Of a DNA stretch of 64,000 nt, positions 44,495-52,757 are shown piece after piece. A program made the position numbers and the translations under genes. A model generated the notes under the pieces. The model had not been told where the DNA came from. It saw only the letters and a list, made by a program, of their open reading frames with translations, and ran no database searches. The DNA is from Chloroflexota bacterium (GTDB taxonomy: Bacteria > Chloroflexota > Anaerolineae > Promineifilales > Promineifilaceae): positions 124,001-188,000 of the forward strand of contig JAKEFB010000042.1 in NCBI GenBank assembly GCA_022616275.1, given 5' to 3'. Position 1 is the first letter of the stretch. Each line of letters starts with the position of its first letter.

Positions 44495-46036
44495 ATGTCG
44501 CGTCAGGGCAAATGGTGGCTTGGAGCATTGGTGTGGGCGGGGGCGGCCGTGCGCTGGCACGGTCTGTTTGCCAACAGCTTTCATAGCGACGAGGCGCTCT
44601 TTGCGACCTGGGCCAGACTGATTGCAGTGTGGCGCGATCCGTTGTTGCAGGGCCAAGTTGTGGACAAGCCACCGCTCCTTTTTTATTTGCAGGCGCTGTT
44701 TTACCCGCTGTCAGGACCGGTGGAATGGGCGGCGCGCTGGCCTAATCTGATCGCTTCAGTGGCGTTGATTTCTCTCACCGGCCGGCTGGCCTGGCAGTTG
44801 TACCGAGACGAAGTGACGGCCATCCTGGCGGCAGCTTTGGTCGCTTTTTCACCGCTGGCCATCCAGTTCAGCGCCACGGCTTTTACCGACCCGCTGCTGA
44901 CAGCCTTCCTGGTGGCGGCGCTGCTGGCGACGACCGCCGGCCGCTCGTTCCTGGCCGGTTTATTCTTTGGGCTGGCAGTGGCCACCAAGCACCAGGCCTG
45001 GCTGTTCTGGCCGTTGCTGGCTGGGCTGGCGGTGCTGGCCGGCTGGCAGCGGCGAGCCTGGGGACGCTGGGCGGCCGGGGTGGTGTTGCCTGTGCTGGCC
45101 GTGCTGCTGTGGGAGGCGGCCCGGAGCGGCGGGTTCACGCTGTGGCAGGCGCAGTGGACCGGTTATGGTGGGGTGCGGCCGGCCTGGTCGTGGGAGCTGT
45201 GGCCGCGTCTGGGCGCCTGGGGGCAGGTGTGGGGGACGCTGCTGGGATCGCCGGTGCTGGGCTTTTTTATTCTGCTGGCCCTGCCGCCGTTCCTGGCCTT
45301 GTTGATTAGCGACCAGGACCGGCCGACGGCCGTGGACCAGCTTCTGGTCGTCTACCTGGCCGGTTATTTTCTGCTGCACTGGTTCCTGGCTGTGCCGGTG
45401 TGGGATCGCTACGTGCTGCCGGCTGCGCCGCTGGCCGGGCTGGTCTTGAGCCGCTTCCTGGCCCGACTGCTGGCTTTTGGCTGGCCGGCCGTGCCCCGGC
45501 CGGTGGTGGCCTGGCTGACGCCAGGGCGACTGGTGGGCCTGCTGCTAACGGCTCTGCTGGCGGTGCAGGGGCTGGCTGTGCTGGCGGCGCGGGCCGGCGG
45601 TTTCCCGGTGGGTGGGCAGCCGGCGGCCGACAATGGGGTGGGCCAACTGGCGGCCGTTCTGGCCGACGCTCCCTACGGCACGGTCCTCTACGACCACTGG
45701 TATAGCTGGCAGTGGCGTTATCACTTCTTTGACCGGCACGTCTTTGTGAGCTGGTTTGCCAATCCGGCCGCCCTGGTCGAGGACCTGGCCGTCTTCGGCC
45801 GGGACGGCGCTCCACGCTACCTGGCCCTGCCTGATTTGCCGGCGGCCCGGCCGGTGCAGCGGGCGGTGGTTGCGGCCGGCTTCCGGTTGGAGCCGGTGCA
45901 GAGTGTCTGGCCGACGGATGGCCGGCCGCCGCTGACGCTGTATCGCATTGTGCTTGAAGAGAATTTAATGCAAAGGCGCAGACTTTGGCCTGCCAAAGTT
46001 CGCGCAAAGATTGAATTTTTTGGGAGGGGGCGGTGA
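44495..46036 (+). CDS. GT39/ArnT-like membrane glycosyltransferase
   Basis: 513 residues, about eleven helices. N-terminal loop with FHSDEALFATW (acidic metal/sugar-phosphate site) and VDKPPLLFYLQAL, typical of PMT/ArnT/GT-C enzymes that move a sugar from a polyprenyl-phosphate donor to a protein or lipid outside the membrane. The start follows TATACT by nine bases and has no clear ribosome site. Its stop overlaps the next gene by four bases (GTGA), so they are translationally coupled. The C-terminal 25 residues come from a GACGCAAAG-type palindrome. Acceptor unknown. Confidence 0.82.
   Translation: MSRQGKWWLGALVWAGAAVRWHGLFANSFHSDEALFATWARLIAVWRDPLLQGQVVDKPPLLFYLQALFYPLSGPVEWAARWPNLIASVALISLTGRLAWQLYRDEVTAILAAALVAFSPLAIQFSATAFTDPLLTAFLVAALLATTAGRSFLAGLFFGLAVATKHQAWLFWPLLAGLAVLAGWQRRAWGRWAAGVVLPVLAVLLWEAARSGGFTLWQAQWTGYGGVRPAWSWELWPRLGAWGQVWGTLLGSPVLGFFILLALPPFLALLISDQDRPTAVDQLLVVYLAGYFLLHWFLAVPVWDRYVLPAAPLAGLVLSRFLARLLAFGWPAVPRPVVAWLTPGRLVGLLLTALLAVQGLAVLAARAGGFPVGGQPAADNGVGQLAAVLADAPYGTVLYDHWYSWQWRYHFFDRHVFVSWFANPAALVEDLAVFGRDGAPRYLALPDLPAARPVQRAVVAAGFRLEPVQSVWPTDGRPPLTLYRIVLEENLMQRRRLWPAKVRAKIEFFGRGR
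45961..46020. repeat. AATGCAAAGGCGCA word palindrome inside the GT39 gene end
   Basis: Left words around 45965-45990 and inverted words to 46020 encode the C-terminal LMQRRRLWPAKVRAK residues. Same word family as 47488 and 48955. Confidence 0.55.
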
Positions 46037-48984
46037 GCGGGCGAGGGGTGTGGCGGGCGGTGGCTCCGGGGGTGGCGCTTGTGGCGCTGGTGGGTCTCTT
46101 TTTTCAGAAGATGGCTTTCAGCAACCTGATCCTGGCCCGGGGGGATACATTTCTCTACTTTTATCCTTACTGGCAGGCGGCGGCCGGGGCGCTGCGGGCC
46201 GGCCGAATACCGCTGTGGAACCCGTACCTGTTTATGGGCGCGCCGTTCCTGGCCAACAGCCAGGCCGGCTTTTTTTACCCGCTCAACTGGCCGCTGTGGT
46301 GGCTGTTGCCGGCGCCATACGCGGCCAGTGTGGCCATTTTGCTGCACCTGTTGATTGCCGGGGCGGGAACGTACCTGGCCGGCCGGCGCTGCCTGGGGCT
46401 GGGCCGGCCGGCGGCGTGGCTGGCAGCTGGGCTTTTCGCCCTGGGCGGCTACCTGACGGCCCAGGTGGAGCACGTGAACCAGTTGGAGGGGCTGGCCTGG
46501 CTGCCGTGGTTTTTTGTGGCCCTGGGTTCCTGGCAAGGGCAACAGGAGTGGCGAATGGTGGCTCGAGTAGCGGCGGCCGTGGCGGCTCTGTTTGCGCTGC
46601 AATTGCTGGCCGGGCATACGCAGACGGCGTTTATTAGCGCGGTAGGGGTGGGGGTGTGGGTGGTGTCACGTGTCAGGTATCAGGTGTCAGGTGTCAAATG
46701 GCAGGGGGGCAGGGGAGCAGGGGAGCAGGGGGCAGGGGGCAGGTATCAGGTGTCACGTGTCATGTTTTATTTTTTCCCGTTGTTCTTGGGAGGGGTGCTG
46801 GCGCTGGCGATGGTGGGGGGGCAGTTGTTGCCGGCGCTGGAATTGGCGCGGTATTCGAGCCGGCAGGGAGGGCTGCTGGTTAATGAGGCGCTGTCTTTCT
46901 CTTTGCACCCGCTGTTGCTGACGCGCTCGTTGTTACCGGGTTACGGGCAGTCGCTGTTTAGTGAGTACGTGGCCTTTTTGCCGCTGACGGGTTGGTTGCT
47001 GGTTTTTGTTGGGGCTTGGCGCTGGCGAGCGGAGCCGGTGGTGCGGCCGTTTGTGGTCCTGGCTGTGGTTGGCTTCTTTCTGGCGCTCGGCCGCTTTAAT
47101 CCGCTGTCGTACCTGCTGGTGCAGTTGCCCGGCTTTGACCTCTTTCGCGCTCCGGCGCGCTGGCTGGCGCTGTTTGCCCTGGGCACGGCGCTGCTGGCGG
47201 GGGTGGGGTGGCAGAGAGGGCAGGGGGGCAGGGGGGCAGAGGAGACAAGGGGAGGGTCGCTCTACGAGCGGGGGGGACCGGAGATACGGCGTCTCCCCCT
47301 CTCCCTCTCGCCCCCTCTGCTGGTCGGGACGGTGTTCCTGGTTGGGTTGATGGTGTGGGGGTTTGTGGCTGTGCCGCTGGCGCGGTGGGCGCCGGTGGGG
47401 CCGGAGGCGCCGGCCGAGTGGCCAGCAGCGCTGACAGTGGTTGGCTGGGTGGTGGAGCTGGGGTTGGGTGGTAGTTTGTTATTTTTTGACGCCAAGACGC
47501 CAAGACGCAAAGAAATTTTGAACTTTGCGTCTTGGCGTCTTGGCGTCGGAATTTTGGCTCTGGGGGCGCTGTGGCTGGCTTCGCGGAGTTTGCCTTACAA
47601 CGGCCTGACGACGCCGGAGGCTTACTTTGACCTGCGGCCGGCGGTGGCGCGGTTGATGGCCGAGGCGGCTTGCGGGCAGCCGGTTTTACCCACTGATGGA
47701 AGTTGCCCCCAACCGCCGGGCCGTTTCCTGAGCCTGTCGGAGATTTTCTTTGACCCTGGCGACCAGGCGGAGATTAACAGTATTTATGCCGGCCAACTGC
47801 CGGCCGAGGCGCTGTACGATTACACAGTGGCTATCAAGGAGAAGGAGATTATTGCCCCCAATTTGCCGCTGGCTTACGAGTTGCCGGCGGTGGACGGCTT
47901 TGACGGGGGTATTCTGCCGCTGCGGAGTTACACGGCGCTGACGAGCCTGATTTTGCCGGAGGGGGTGGAGACGACGGACGGCCGGCTGCGGGAGCACCTG
48001 CCGGCCGTGCCGGAGGGACGCTGGCTGGACCTGTTTAACGTCCGCTACCTGGTGACGGACAAGGTGGGGGATACGTGGCGGGAGATTGGCGAGGGGCAGA
48101 GCGCCTATTTTGATTTGCAGCACCCGGCGACGCTGGCGGCCGGGGAACGGTTAACAGTAGGCTACGTACCCGATTTCCCGGCCACGGCGCTGGTTTTGAT
48201 CGCCGAGGGGCAGGTGGGGACGGTGGAAGTGACGGCCGGGAACGGCAAGACGTGGACGATTGCGCCGGTGGCCATTGACAGCGGGCTGCTGCGGGCCGGC
48301 TGGCCGGAGCCGGGGCCGCGCCAGGTTTTGCCGGTGGCGGTGGCTGAGACGGTTACCTTGCAGGCGGCCGGGAGCGGGGAGTGGCGTATTCACGGGCTGA
48401 CGCTGGTCAACGAGCGGGACGGCACGTTCCAGTCGCTGGTGGCCGGCAATTACCGGCTGATCCATTCGGGCGACGTGAAGATTTACGAGAACCTGGACGC
48501 GCTGCCGCGCGCTTTCCTGGTCTACGAGTGGGAATACCGGCCGGACGTGGCGTCGAGCGTGGAAGCGATGCGGGCCAGTGGCTTTGACCCGGCGCGGACG
48601 GCCGTGCTGGTGGGCGACGGGCCGTTACCGGGGGATGGTCCTGTGACGGGCGGCACGGCCCAGGTGCTGAATTACGAGCCGGAGCGGGTGGTGGTCCAGG
48701 TAGAGAGCGAGGCGGCCGGGCTATTGCTCCTGACCGACGCCTGGTATCCCGGCTGGCAGGCCACGGTTGACGGGCAACTGGCCGCTACCTACCAGGCTGA
48801 TGGCCTCTTTCGGGGGGTGATGGTCCCGGCCGGGGAGCACGAGATTATTTTTTCTTTTACGTCTAGTAGTTTTGCCGCCGGCCGGTTGTTGAGTCTAGGA
48901 GGAGTGATCGGCTGGCTCCTTCTGGTGTTTGCCGGAAATATTCCTAAGGTTTTTGACGCAAAGGCGCAAAGACGCCAAGGATAA
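46033..48984 (+). CDS. YfhO-like large membrane protein with embedded repeat arrays
   Basis: 983 residues, a polytopic N-terminal half (GT-C/YfhO type, with RGDTFLYFYPYWQAAAGALRAG and PLWNPYLFMGAPFLANSQ) and a C-terminal extracytoplasmic part with a RYLVTDKVG domain and a final helix pair near PAGEHEIIF. YfhO proteins are thought to glycosylate teichoic-acid-like polymers. GTG 46033 overlaps the GT39 stop. The reading frame is interrupted by three in-frame word arrays (46663-46763, 47211-47320, 47488-47547) that encode low-complexity peptides such as RYQVSGVKWQGGRGAGEQ, and its last residues come from the array at 48955. These insertions would fall in loops. Confidence 0.78.
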   Translation: MSGRGVWRAVAPGVALVALVGLFFQKMAFSNLILARGDTFLYFYPYWQAAAGALRAGRIPLWNPYLFMGAPFLANSQAGFFYPLNWPLWWLLPAPYAASVAILLHLLIAGAGTYLAGRRCLGLGRPAAWLAAGLFALGGYLTAQVEHVNQLEGLAWLPWFFVALGSWQGQQEWRMVARVAAAVAALFALQLLAGHTQTAFISAVGVGVWVVSRVRYQVSGVKWQGGRGAGEQGAGGRYQVSRVMFYFFPLFLGGVLALAMVGGQLLPALELARYSSRQGGLLVNEALSFSLHPLLLTRSLLPGYGQSLFSEYVAFLPLTGWLLVFVGAWRWRAEPVVRPFVVLAVVGFFLALGRFNPLSYLLVQLPGFDLFRAPARWLALFALGTALLAGVGWQRGQGGRGAEETRGGSLYERGGPEIRRLPLSLSPPLLVGTVFLVGLMVWGFVAVPLARWAPVGPEAPAEWPAALTVVGWVVELGLGGSLLFFDAKTPRRKEILNFASWRLGVGILALGALWLASRSLPYNGLTTPEAYFDLRPAVARLMAEAACGQPVLPTDGSCPQPPGRFLSLSEIFFDPGDQAEINSIYAGQLPAEALYDYTVAIKEKEIIAPNLPLAYELPAVDGFDGGILPLRSYTALTSLILPEGVETTDGRLREHLPAVPEGRWLDLFNVRYLVTDKVGDTWREIGEGQSAYFDLQHPATLAAGERLTVGYVPDFPATALVLIAEGQVGTVEVTAGNGKTWTIAPVAIDSGLLRAGWPEPGPRQVLPVAVAETVTLQAAGSGEWRIHGLTLVNERDGTFQSLVAGNYRLIHSGDVKIYENLDALPRAFLVYEWEYRPDVASSVEAMRASGFDPARTAVLVGDGPLPGDGPVTGGTAQVLNYEPERVVVQVESEAAGLLLLTDAWYPGWQATVDGQLAATYQADGLFRGVMVPAGEHEIIFSFTSSSFAAGRLLSLGGVIGWLLLVFAGNIPKVFDAKAQRRQG
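46663..46763. repeat. CAGGTGT heptamer array inside the YfhO gene
   Basis: About thirteen words (CAGGTAT, CAGGTGT, CAAATGG, GCAGGGG, CACGTGT). It stays in frame and is not found in the flanking coding sequence. Confidence 0.7.
47211..47320. repeat. GCAGGGG/CTCCCCC palindromic array inside the YfhO gene
   Basis: Purine words GCAGAGAG and GCAGGGG on the left, pyrimidine words CTCCCCCT and CTCTCGCC on the right, with a GCTCTACGAGC stem between. In frame. Confidence 0.6.
47488..47547. repeat. 25-bp perfect palindrome of GACGCCAA words inside the YfhO gene
   Basis: Arm 47488-47512 is repeated exactly inverted at 47523-47547 with a ten-base AT-rich loop. The unit is GACGCCAA/GACGCAAA. In frame, encoding FFDAKTPRRKE and LNFASWRLGV. 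Confidence 0.8.
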
Positions 48985-49015
48985 TTAATTCTTTGCGCCT
49001 TGGCGTCTTTGCGTC
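48955..49015. repeat. GACGCAAAG word palindrome after the YfhO gene
   Basis: Left 48955-48980, right 48991-49015. The right arm holds the same words in a different order from the left, so the arms are not simple mirror copies. The left arm encodes the C-terminal DAKAQRRQG residues. Confidence 0.65.
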
Positions 49016-49029
49016 AGATGAGACGCGCC

Positions 49030-49776
49030 TTATACGGCGTTGGCGACGAAGTCAATGGTGAGTTCGACTGTTTCTTCGACGTTGGCGACGTTGGGGACGC
49101 TGGGGATGGTCAGGCCGAAGTCGCCACGGTTGACGACGGCGCTGGCCGTGCCGGTTAGTTGAGCGTCAGAGGTAGCGGTGGCGACGACGGTAAAGACGAC
49201 GGGTTGGGTTACGTCGCGAATGGTCAGGTCGCCGGCAATGGTGAAGGTGACTTCCTGGCCAACAGTGGCGCTGGTGGGGAGGCCTTCGACAGCCGTGGGG
49301 GTGAAGGTGATCAATTCGTACTGGTTCGTTTCCAGAATCCAGTTGTTGATGGCCCGATTACGCATGTTGTTGTCGGTGGCCAGGGAGCGGGCGTTGATTT
49401 GAATGACGCCGACCTGGGTGGTGGACAAATCGTCCAGGTTGAGGGCAATTTCGCCGGCGATCTGGGTGCCGGTTCCCACGACTGTCTGGCGCTGGCTGCG
49501 CAGGTCCTCGTCCAGCTCAAAGCGGACCTGGGAGCCGGCCTGGTTGATCTGATAAACCTGCACCGCGCTGGTGTTCTCTACGGCGTCGGCCGGGCCACCG
49601 TCTGTTTCGGTGGCCGTTTCTGGGGCGGTGGCGGTGGTCGCGGCCGGTGTTGCAATTTGTACGGGAATTGCTTCCAGGGGGCCGCTGGCCACTTCCGGCG
49701 CTTGCAGCAGGGCACAGCCGGCGGCCAGGGAGGCCAGTATCAATAAACCAAGTAATGTCCAAATTTGTTTTTTCAT
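49030..49776 (-). CDS. YceI-domain lipoprotein
   Basis: 248 residues. Lipobox SLAAGC puts the lipid Cys near residue 21; a Thr/Ala linker follows; the YceI lipocalin-like domain (about 75-248) has RFELDEDL, VGTGTQIAGEIALNLDDLSTTQ, NNMRNRAINNWILET and the LTIRDVTQPVVF and NRGDFGLTIPSVPNVA motifs. YceI domains bind long isoprenoids or fatty chains, outside the membrane. ATG 49776 gives the signal peptide; a longer in-frame ATG at 49974 is inside a repeat array and is rejected. Confidence 0.88.
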   Translation of the reverse strand: MKKQIWTLLGLLILASLAAGCALLQAPEVASGPLEAIPVQIATPAATTATAPETATETDGGPADAVENTSAVQVYQINQAGSQVRFELDEDLRSQRQTVVGTGTQIAGEIALNLDDLSTTQVGVIQINARSLATDNNMRNRAINNWILETNQYELITFTPTAVEGLPTSATVGQEVTFTIAGDLTIRDVTQPVVFTVVATATSDAQLTGTASAVVNRGDFGLTIPSVPNVANVEETVELTIDFVANAV

Positions 49777-49879
49777 CGTTAAACATCCTCGACTTTTAAG
49801 TGTTATGGTGTGACAGAGGGGTATTGTAAGTAAAAGATGTAGAGAACTTTTGGACAAATTGTTAAGAAATTGTTGCGAG

Positions 49880-49978
49880 GTGGGAACACAGAGGGCACAG
49901 AGGAGACACAGAGAATCACAGAGAACACAAGGTTTTGCTTTTTGCATTTGGAAATCTCTGCGCCTTTGCGTCAAATTC
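49880..49978. repeat. CACAGAGAA word array between YceI and thiolase-like genes
   Basis: 9-base words like CACAGAGGG, AGACACAGAG and AATCACAGAG, then an inverted-type part ending CTTTGCGTCAAATTCC. The 203-base gap holds no gene. Confidence 0.55.
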
Positions 49979-49979
49979 C

Positions 49980-51125
49980 TTATGCGCCAAAAATGTGAGT
50001 GATGACGGTGGTGGCTGCGCCGCCGACGCTTTGCATGAGGGCCAGGCGGGCGTTGGGGACCTGGCAGGGGCCGGCCCGGCCGGTGAGCTGGAGGACGATT
50101 TCGCCGACCTGGTAGAGAGCGGTGGCGCCGATGGGATGGCCGCGCGCTTTGAGGCCGCCCATGGTGGAGAGGGGAATGCGGCCGGGCAAGCCAATCTCGC
50201 CAGCCACGGCCAGCCGCCAGCCCTGGCCGGGCGGGACAAAGCCGGCCGCTTCCAGGGAGAGGCAGGCCATGATGGTGAAGGCGTCGTGGGCCTCGAACAG
50301 GTCTACGTCGGCCGGGGAAAGACCGGCCTGGGCGAAAGCGGCGGCCACGGAGCGGCCGGCGGCGGCCAGGGCCAGAGGGTCCGGCCGGTCGGCCAGGCGG
50401 AAGCGGTCGGTGGCGGCGCTGGATGCCAGAATGTGGACGGGGTGACGGGTGAGGCGGCCGGCCAGTTCAGTCGCTGCCAGGACGACGGCGGCCGCGCCAT
50501 CGCAAATGGGCGAGGAGTCGAGCAGACGGATGGGTGGGGAGACCAGGCGCGAGGCGAGGACGTCCTGAACGGTAACGTGGCGGTCGCGGAAGAGGGCGTA
50601 GGGGTTGCCGGCGGCGTTGGCGTGGGCGTTGACCGAAAAATGGGCCAGGGCTTCGGCCGGCGGCCGGTAGCGGTCGAGGTAAAGCTGCATCAGCCGGGCG
50701 TTCTGGCTAAGTAGGGTAGCGCCACCGGGCACTTCCTGCTCGGCGTCAAGGGCCTTGGCCAGAATGGGGGTAGCTGCCCCGCCGCTCATCTTTTCCACGC
50801 CGACGACGCCCACCACGTCGGCCGTGCCGCCGGCCACGGCCAGAATGCCCATCCGCAGGGCGGCCGCGCCGGCAGCCGTGGCCGCGCCAACCTCCAGCGC
50901 TTCCACACCGGCCAGCCCGGCCTCGTCGGCAATGAGCGCGGCCAGGTGTTTCTGGCCCTGTAATTCGTCGGCCAGCATGTTAGCGCTGTATAGAGCATCT
51001 AATTTCGTGACGCCGGCATCGGCCAAGGCCAGACGCACGGCCGTGGCCCCAAGCTGGCGCAGGCTTTGGCTATGGGCTTTCTGGACCGGAAGCTGGCCGA
51101 TCCCGACGATGCTGACCTGGCGCAT
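49980..51125 (-). CDS. Thiolase-fold protein lacking the catalytic cysteine
   Basis: 381 residues of the SCP-x/archaeal thiolase type, opening RQVSIVGIGQLPVQK. The motif that normally reads EAACASGG has GAATAAGA, so Thr replaces the acyl-carrying Cys. HDAFTIMACLSLEAAGF, GLKARGHPIGAT (with the His) and a C-terminal SVGGAATT, which also lacks its usual Cys, are present. Such proteins usually pair with a DUF35 OB-fold partner; none is next to it. It may bind acyl-CoA as a scaffold or have a changed activity. Divergent from the molybdenum-hydroxylase genes; GAGAGGAC precedes the ATG. Confidence 0.85.
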   Translation of the reverse strand: MRQVSIVGIGQLPVQKAHSQSLRQLGATAVRLALADAGVTKLDALYSANMLADELQGQKHLAALIADEAGLAGVEALEVGAATAAGAAALRMGILAVAGGTADVVGVVGVEKMSGGAATPILAKALDAEQEVPGGATLLSQNARLMQLYLDRYRPPAEALAHFSVNAHANAAGNPYALFRDRHVTVQDVLASRLVSPPIRLLDSSPICDGAAAVVLAATELAGRLTRHPVHILASSAATDRFRLADRPDPLALAAAGRSVAAAFAQAGLSPADVDLFEAHDAFTIMACLSLEAAGFVPPGQGWRLAVAGEIGLPGRIPLSTMGGLKARGHPIGATALYQVGEIVLQLTGRAGPCQVPNARLALMQSVGGAATTVITHIFGA

Positions 51126-51137
51126 AGTCCTCTCAAG

Positions 51138-51166
51138 TTGACAACTTATCTGGATTGCAAGATAAT
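51138..51166 (+). promoter_or_regulatory. Promoter for the 51-64 kb gene run
   Basis: TTGACA (51138-51143), exact 17-base spacer, GATAAT (51161-51166). The -35 box is the centre of a small palindrome AAGTTG-A-CAACTT (51134-51146), a possible operator. The array at 51184-51221 lies in the leader. Confidence 0.65.
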
Positions 51167-51183
51167 TTTTTCACCTTACCGCA

Positions 51184-51221
51184 AGAGTTAGAGTAATCAA
51201 CTCTAACTCTAACTCTAACTT
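51184..51221. repeat. TAGAGT/CTCTAA hexamer palindrome
   Basis: AGAGTTAGAGT, short centre, then three CTCTAA words. It sits in the untranslated leader of the next gene. Confidence 0.65.
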
Positions 51222-51256
51222 TTCACCACTTACCGCCGCAGGGAAGAAACCGGTCC

Positions 51257-52132
51257 ATGAAGCCAGCGCCTTTTGAATATATCGCCCCCAATTCTTTGCG
51301 TGAAGCCCTCCACATTCTGGCCGAAAAAGGCGGTGAGGCCAAGGTGCTGGCCGGCGGCCAGAGCCTGGTGCCGGCTATGAACTTCCGGCTGGTGCAGCCA
51401 GGTCTGCTGGTGGATCTGGATCGCATTCCCGAGCTGGCGACTATTCGCCGGGCGAGCGACGGCGGCCTGCGCCTGGGAGCGATGACCCGGCAGCGCCGGC
51501 TGGAGCGAGACCCAGTGGTGGCCGAGGTCGCGCCGCTGCTGCACGAGACGATGCCGCACGTGGCCCACGTGCAAATTCGCAACCGGGGCACGCTGGGCGG
51601 CAGCCTGGCCCACGCCGACCCGGCGGCCGAGTTGCCGGTGATTATGGTTGCTCTGGATGGCCGTTTCCGGCTGCAAAGCGCGGCCGGTGAACGGTGGGTA
51701 GCGGCCGGGGAATTCTTCCAGGGACTCTTTACCACAGCCCTGGCGCCGGAGGAGGTCCTGGTGGAGGTGGCCGTCCCACCGCGGCCGCCCCGCACCGGCT
51801 GGGCCTTCGTCGAGTTTGCCCGCCGCCGGGGAGATTACGCGCTGTTGGGCGTGGCTGCACTGCTGACGCTGGACGAGAACGGCGTTTGTCGCCAGGCGCG
51901 GCTGGTCTACCTGAACGCCGGCGAAACCCCGGTGAATGCCCGCCAGGCGGCGACGACACTGGTAGGAGAGGAACCATCGCCGGAACGGTTTGCGGCCGCG
52001 GCCGAGGTGGCGGTGGAAAAGGAAATTAACCCTGGCGGCGACATCCACGCCTCGGCCGCTTACCTGCGCCACCTGGCCCGGGTGCTCACCCGGCGGGCGT
52101 TGGAAACGGCCGTGGGGCGGGTGAGATCATAG
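51257..52132 (+). CDS. Molybdenum hydroxylase FAD-binding subunit (CoxM/XdhB-like)
   Basis: 291 residues, medium subunit of xanthine-dehydrogenase/CO-dehydrogenase-type enzymes, carrying FAD that passes electrons to an acceptor. FAD motifs VLAGGQSLVPAMNFR (31-45) and RGTLGGSLAHADPAAE (about 113-128) are intact. Paired with the 2Fe-2S subunit 88 bases downstream. The large molybdopterin subunit, normally in the same operon, is not in the window. Substrate could be a purine, CO-like or aromatic N-heterocycle; not readable here. Confidence 0.9.
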   Translation: MKPAPFEYIAPNSLREALHILAEKGGEAKVLAGGQSLVPAMNFRLVQPGLLVDLDRIPELATIRRASDGGLRLGAMTRQRRLERDPVVAEVAPLLHETMPHVAHVQIRNRGTLGGSLAHADPAAELPVIMVALDGRFRLQSAAGERWVAAGEFFQGLFTTALAPEEVLVEVAVPPRPPRTGWAFVEFARRRGDYALLGVAALLTLDENGVCRQARLVYLNAGETPVNARQAATTLVGEEPSPERFAAAAEVAVEKEINPGGDIHASAAYLRHLARVLTRRALETAVGRVRS

Positions 52133-52177
52133 GAGTCTGCGTTAAAGAGACCCTGCAAGTTGGGGCACGAAGCGTGC

Positions 52178-52194
52178 GGGGCACGAAACGTGCC
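52178..52194. repeat. Small palindrome GGGCACG-AAA-CGTGCCC
   Basis: Seven-base arms around AAA, with a related GGGGCACGAA word just upstream, between the FAD and 2Fe-2S subunit genes. A related word forms the hairpin at 34274. Confidence 0.5.
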
Positions 52195-52220
52195 CTCGGA
52201 AACCTGCGGGGTCGGATAGC

Positions 52221-52757
52221 GTGGATAAGCGAAGGATGACAGAGCGCGTGCATAGCATCACCGTCACCGTCAATGGCAAACCGTACCAACTACAGGTTGA
52301 GCCGCGCCTGTTGCTGTCTGATTTCCTGCGCCACGAACTGGGCCTGACCGGCACTCACGTCGGCTGTGAACACGGCGTCTGTGGGGCCTGCACCATTTTG
52401 TTTGACGGCCAGTCAGCTCGTTCGTGCATTATGCTGGCCGTGCAGGCCAACGGCCACACTATTACCACGGTCGAAGGGCTGGCCAGCGGCCCGGTGCGCG
52501 ACGCGGCCGACGCCGGCCACCTGCATCCCCTCCAGCGCGCTTTTTGGGAGGCTCACGGCTTGCAGTGTGGCTTTTGCACCCCTGGTTTTCTCATGACGCT
52601 CATTCCTTTCCTGGAGGAAAACCCTGCACCCAGCGAAGCAGAAATTCGGGAGGCTATTTCCGGTAATTTGTGTCGCTGTACTGGCTACCAGCACATCGTG
52701 GATGCGGTAACGCTAGCAGCCGCCATGCTACAGGGTGACCGCCCGGGGGCCACATGA
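52221..52757 (+). CDS. Molybdenum hydroxylase 2Fe-2S subunit (CoxS/XdhC-like)
   Basis: 178 residues, small subunit with two 2Fe-2S clusters. Plant-ferredoxin-like cluster Cys at 49, 54, 57 and 69 (VGCEHGVCGAC...C), and the helical second cluster with C116/C119 (QCGFC) and C151/C153 (LCRC). GTG 52221 has a GGGG-type ribosome site nine bases before; ATG at 52236 is an alternative. Its stop overlaps the amidase start (ATGA). See the FAD subunit entry for the missing large subunit. Confidence 0.93.
   Translation: MDKRRMTERVHSITVTVNGKPYQLQVEPRLLLSDFLRHELGLTGTHVGCEHGVCGACTILFDGQSARSCIMLAVQANGHTITTVEGLASGPVRDAADAGHLHPLQRAFWEAHGLQCGFCTPGFLMTLIPFLEENPAPSEAEIREAISGNLCRCTGYQHIVDAVTLAAAMLQGDRPGAT

Noticed and set aside
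45306-46007. Long minus-strand proline/arginine-rich frame opposite the GT39 gene
   Set aside because: It mirrors a high-GC membrane-protein gene in another frame; composition is of the usual antisense kind and there is no ribosome site.
46663-46763. CRISPR-like array in the YfhO gene
   Set aside because: Units are 7 bases without spacers and there are no cas genes; it is a tandem word array.
49777-49974. N-terminal extension of the YceI lipoprotein
   Set aside because: It reads through a CACAGAGAA repeat array and would hide the signal peptide and lipobox that begin at 49776.
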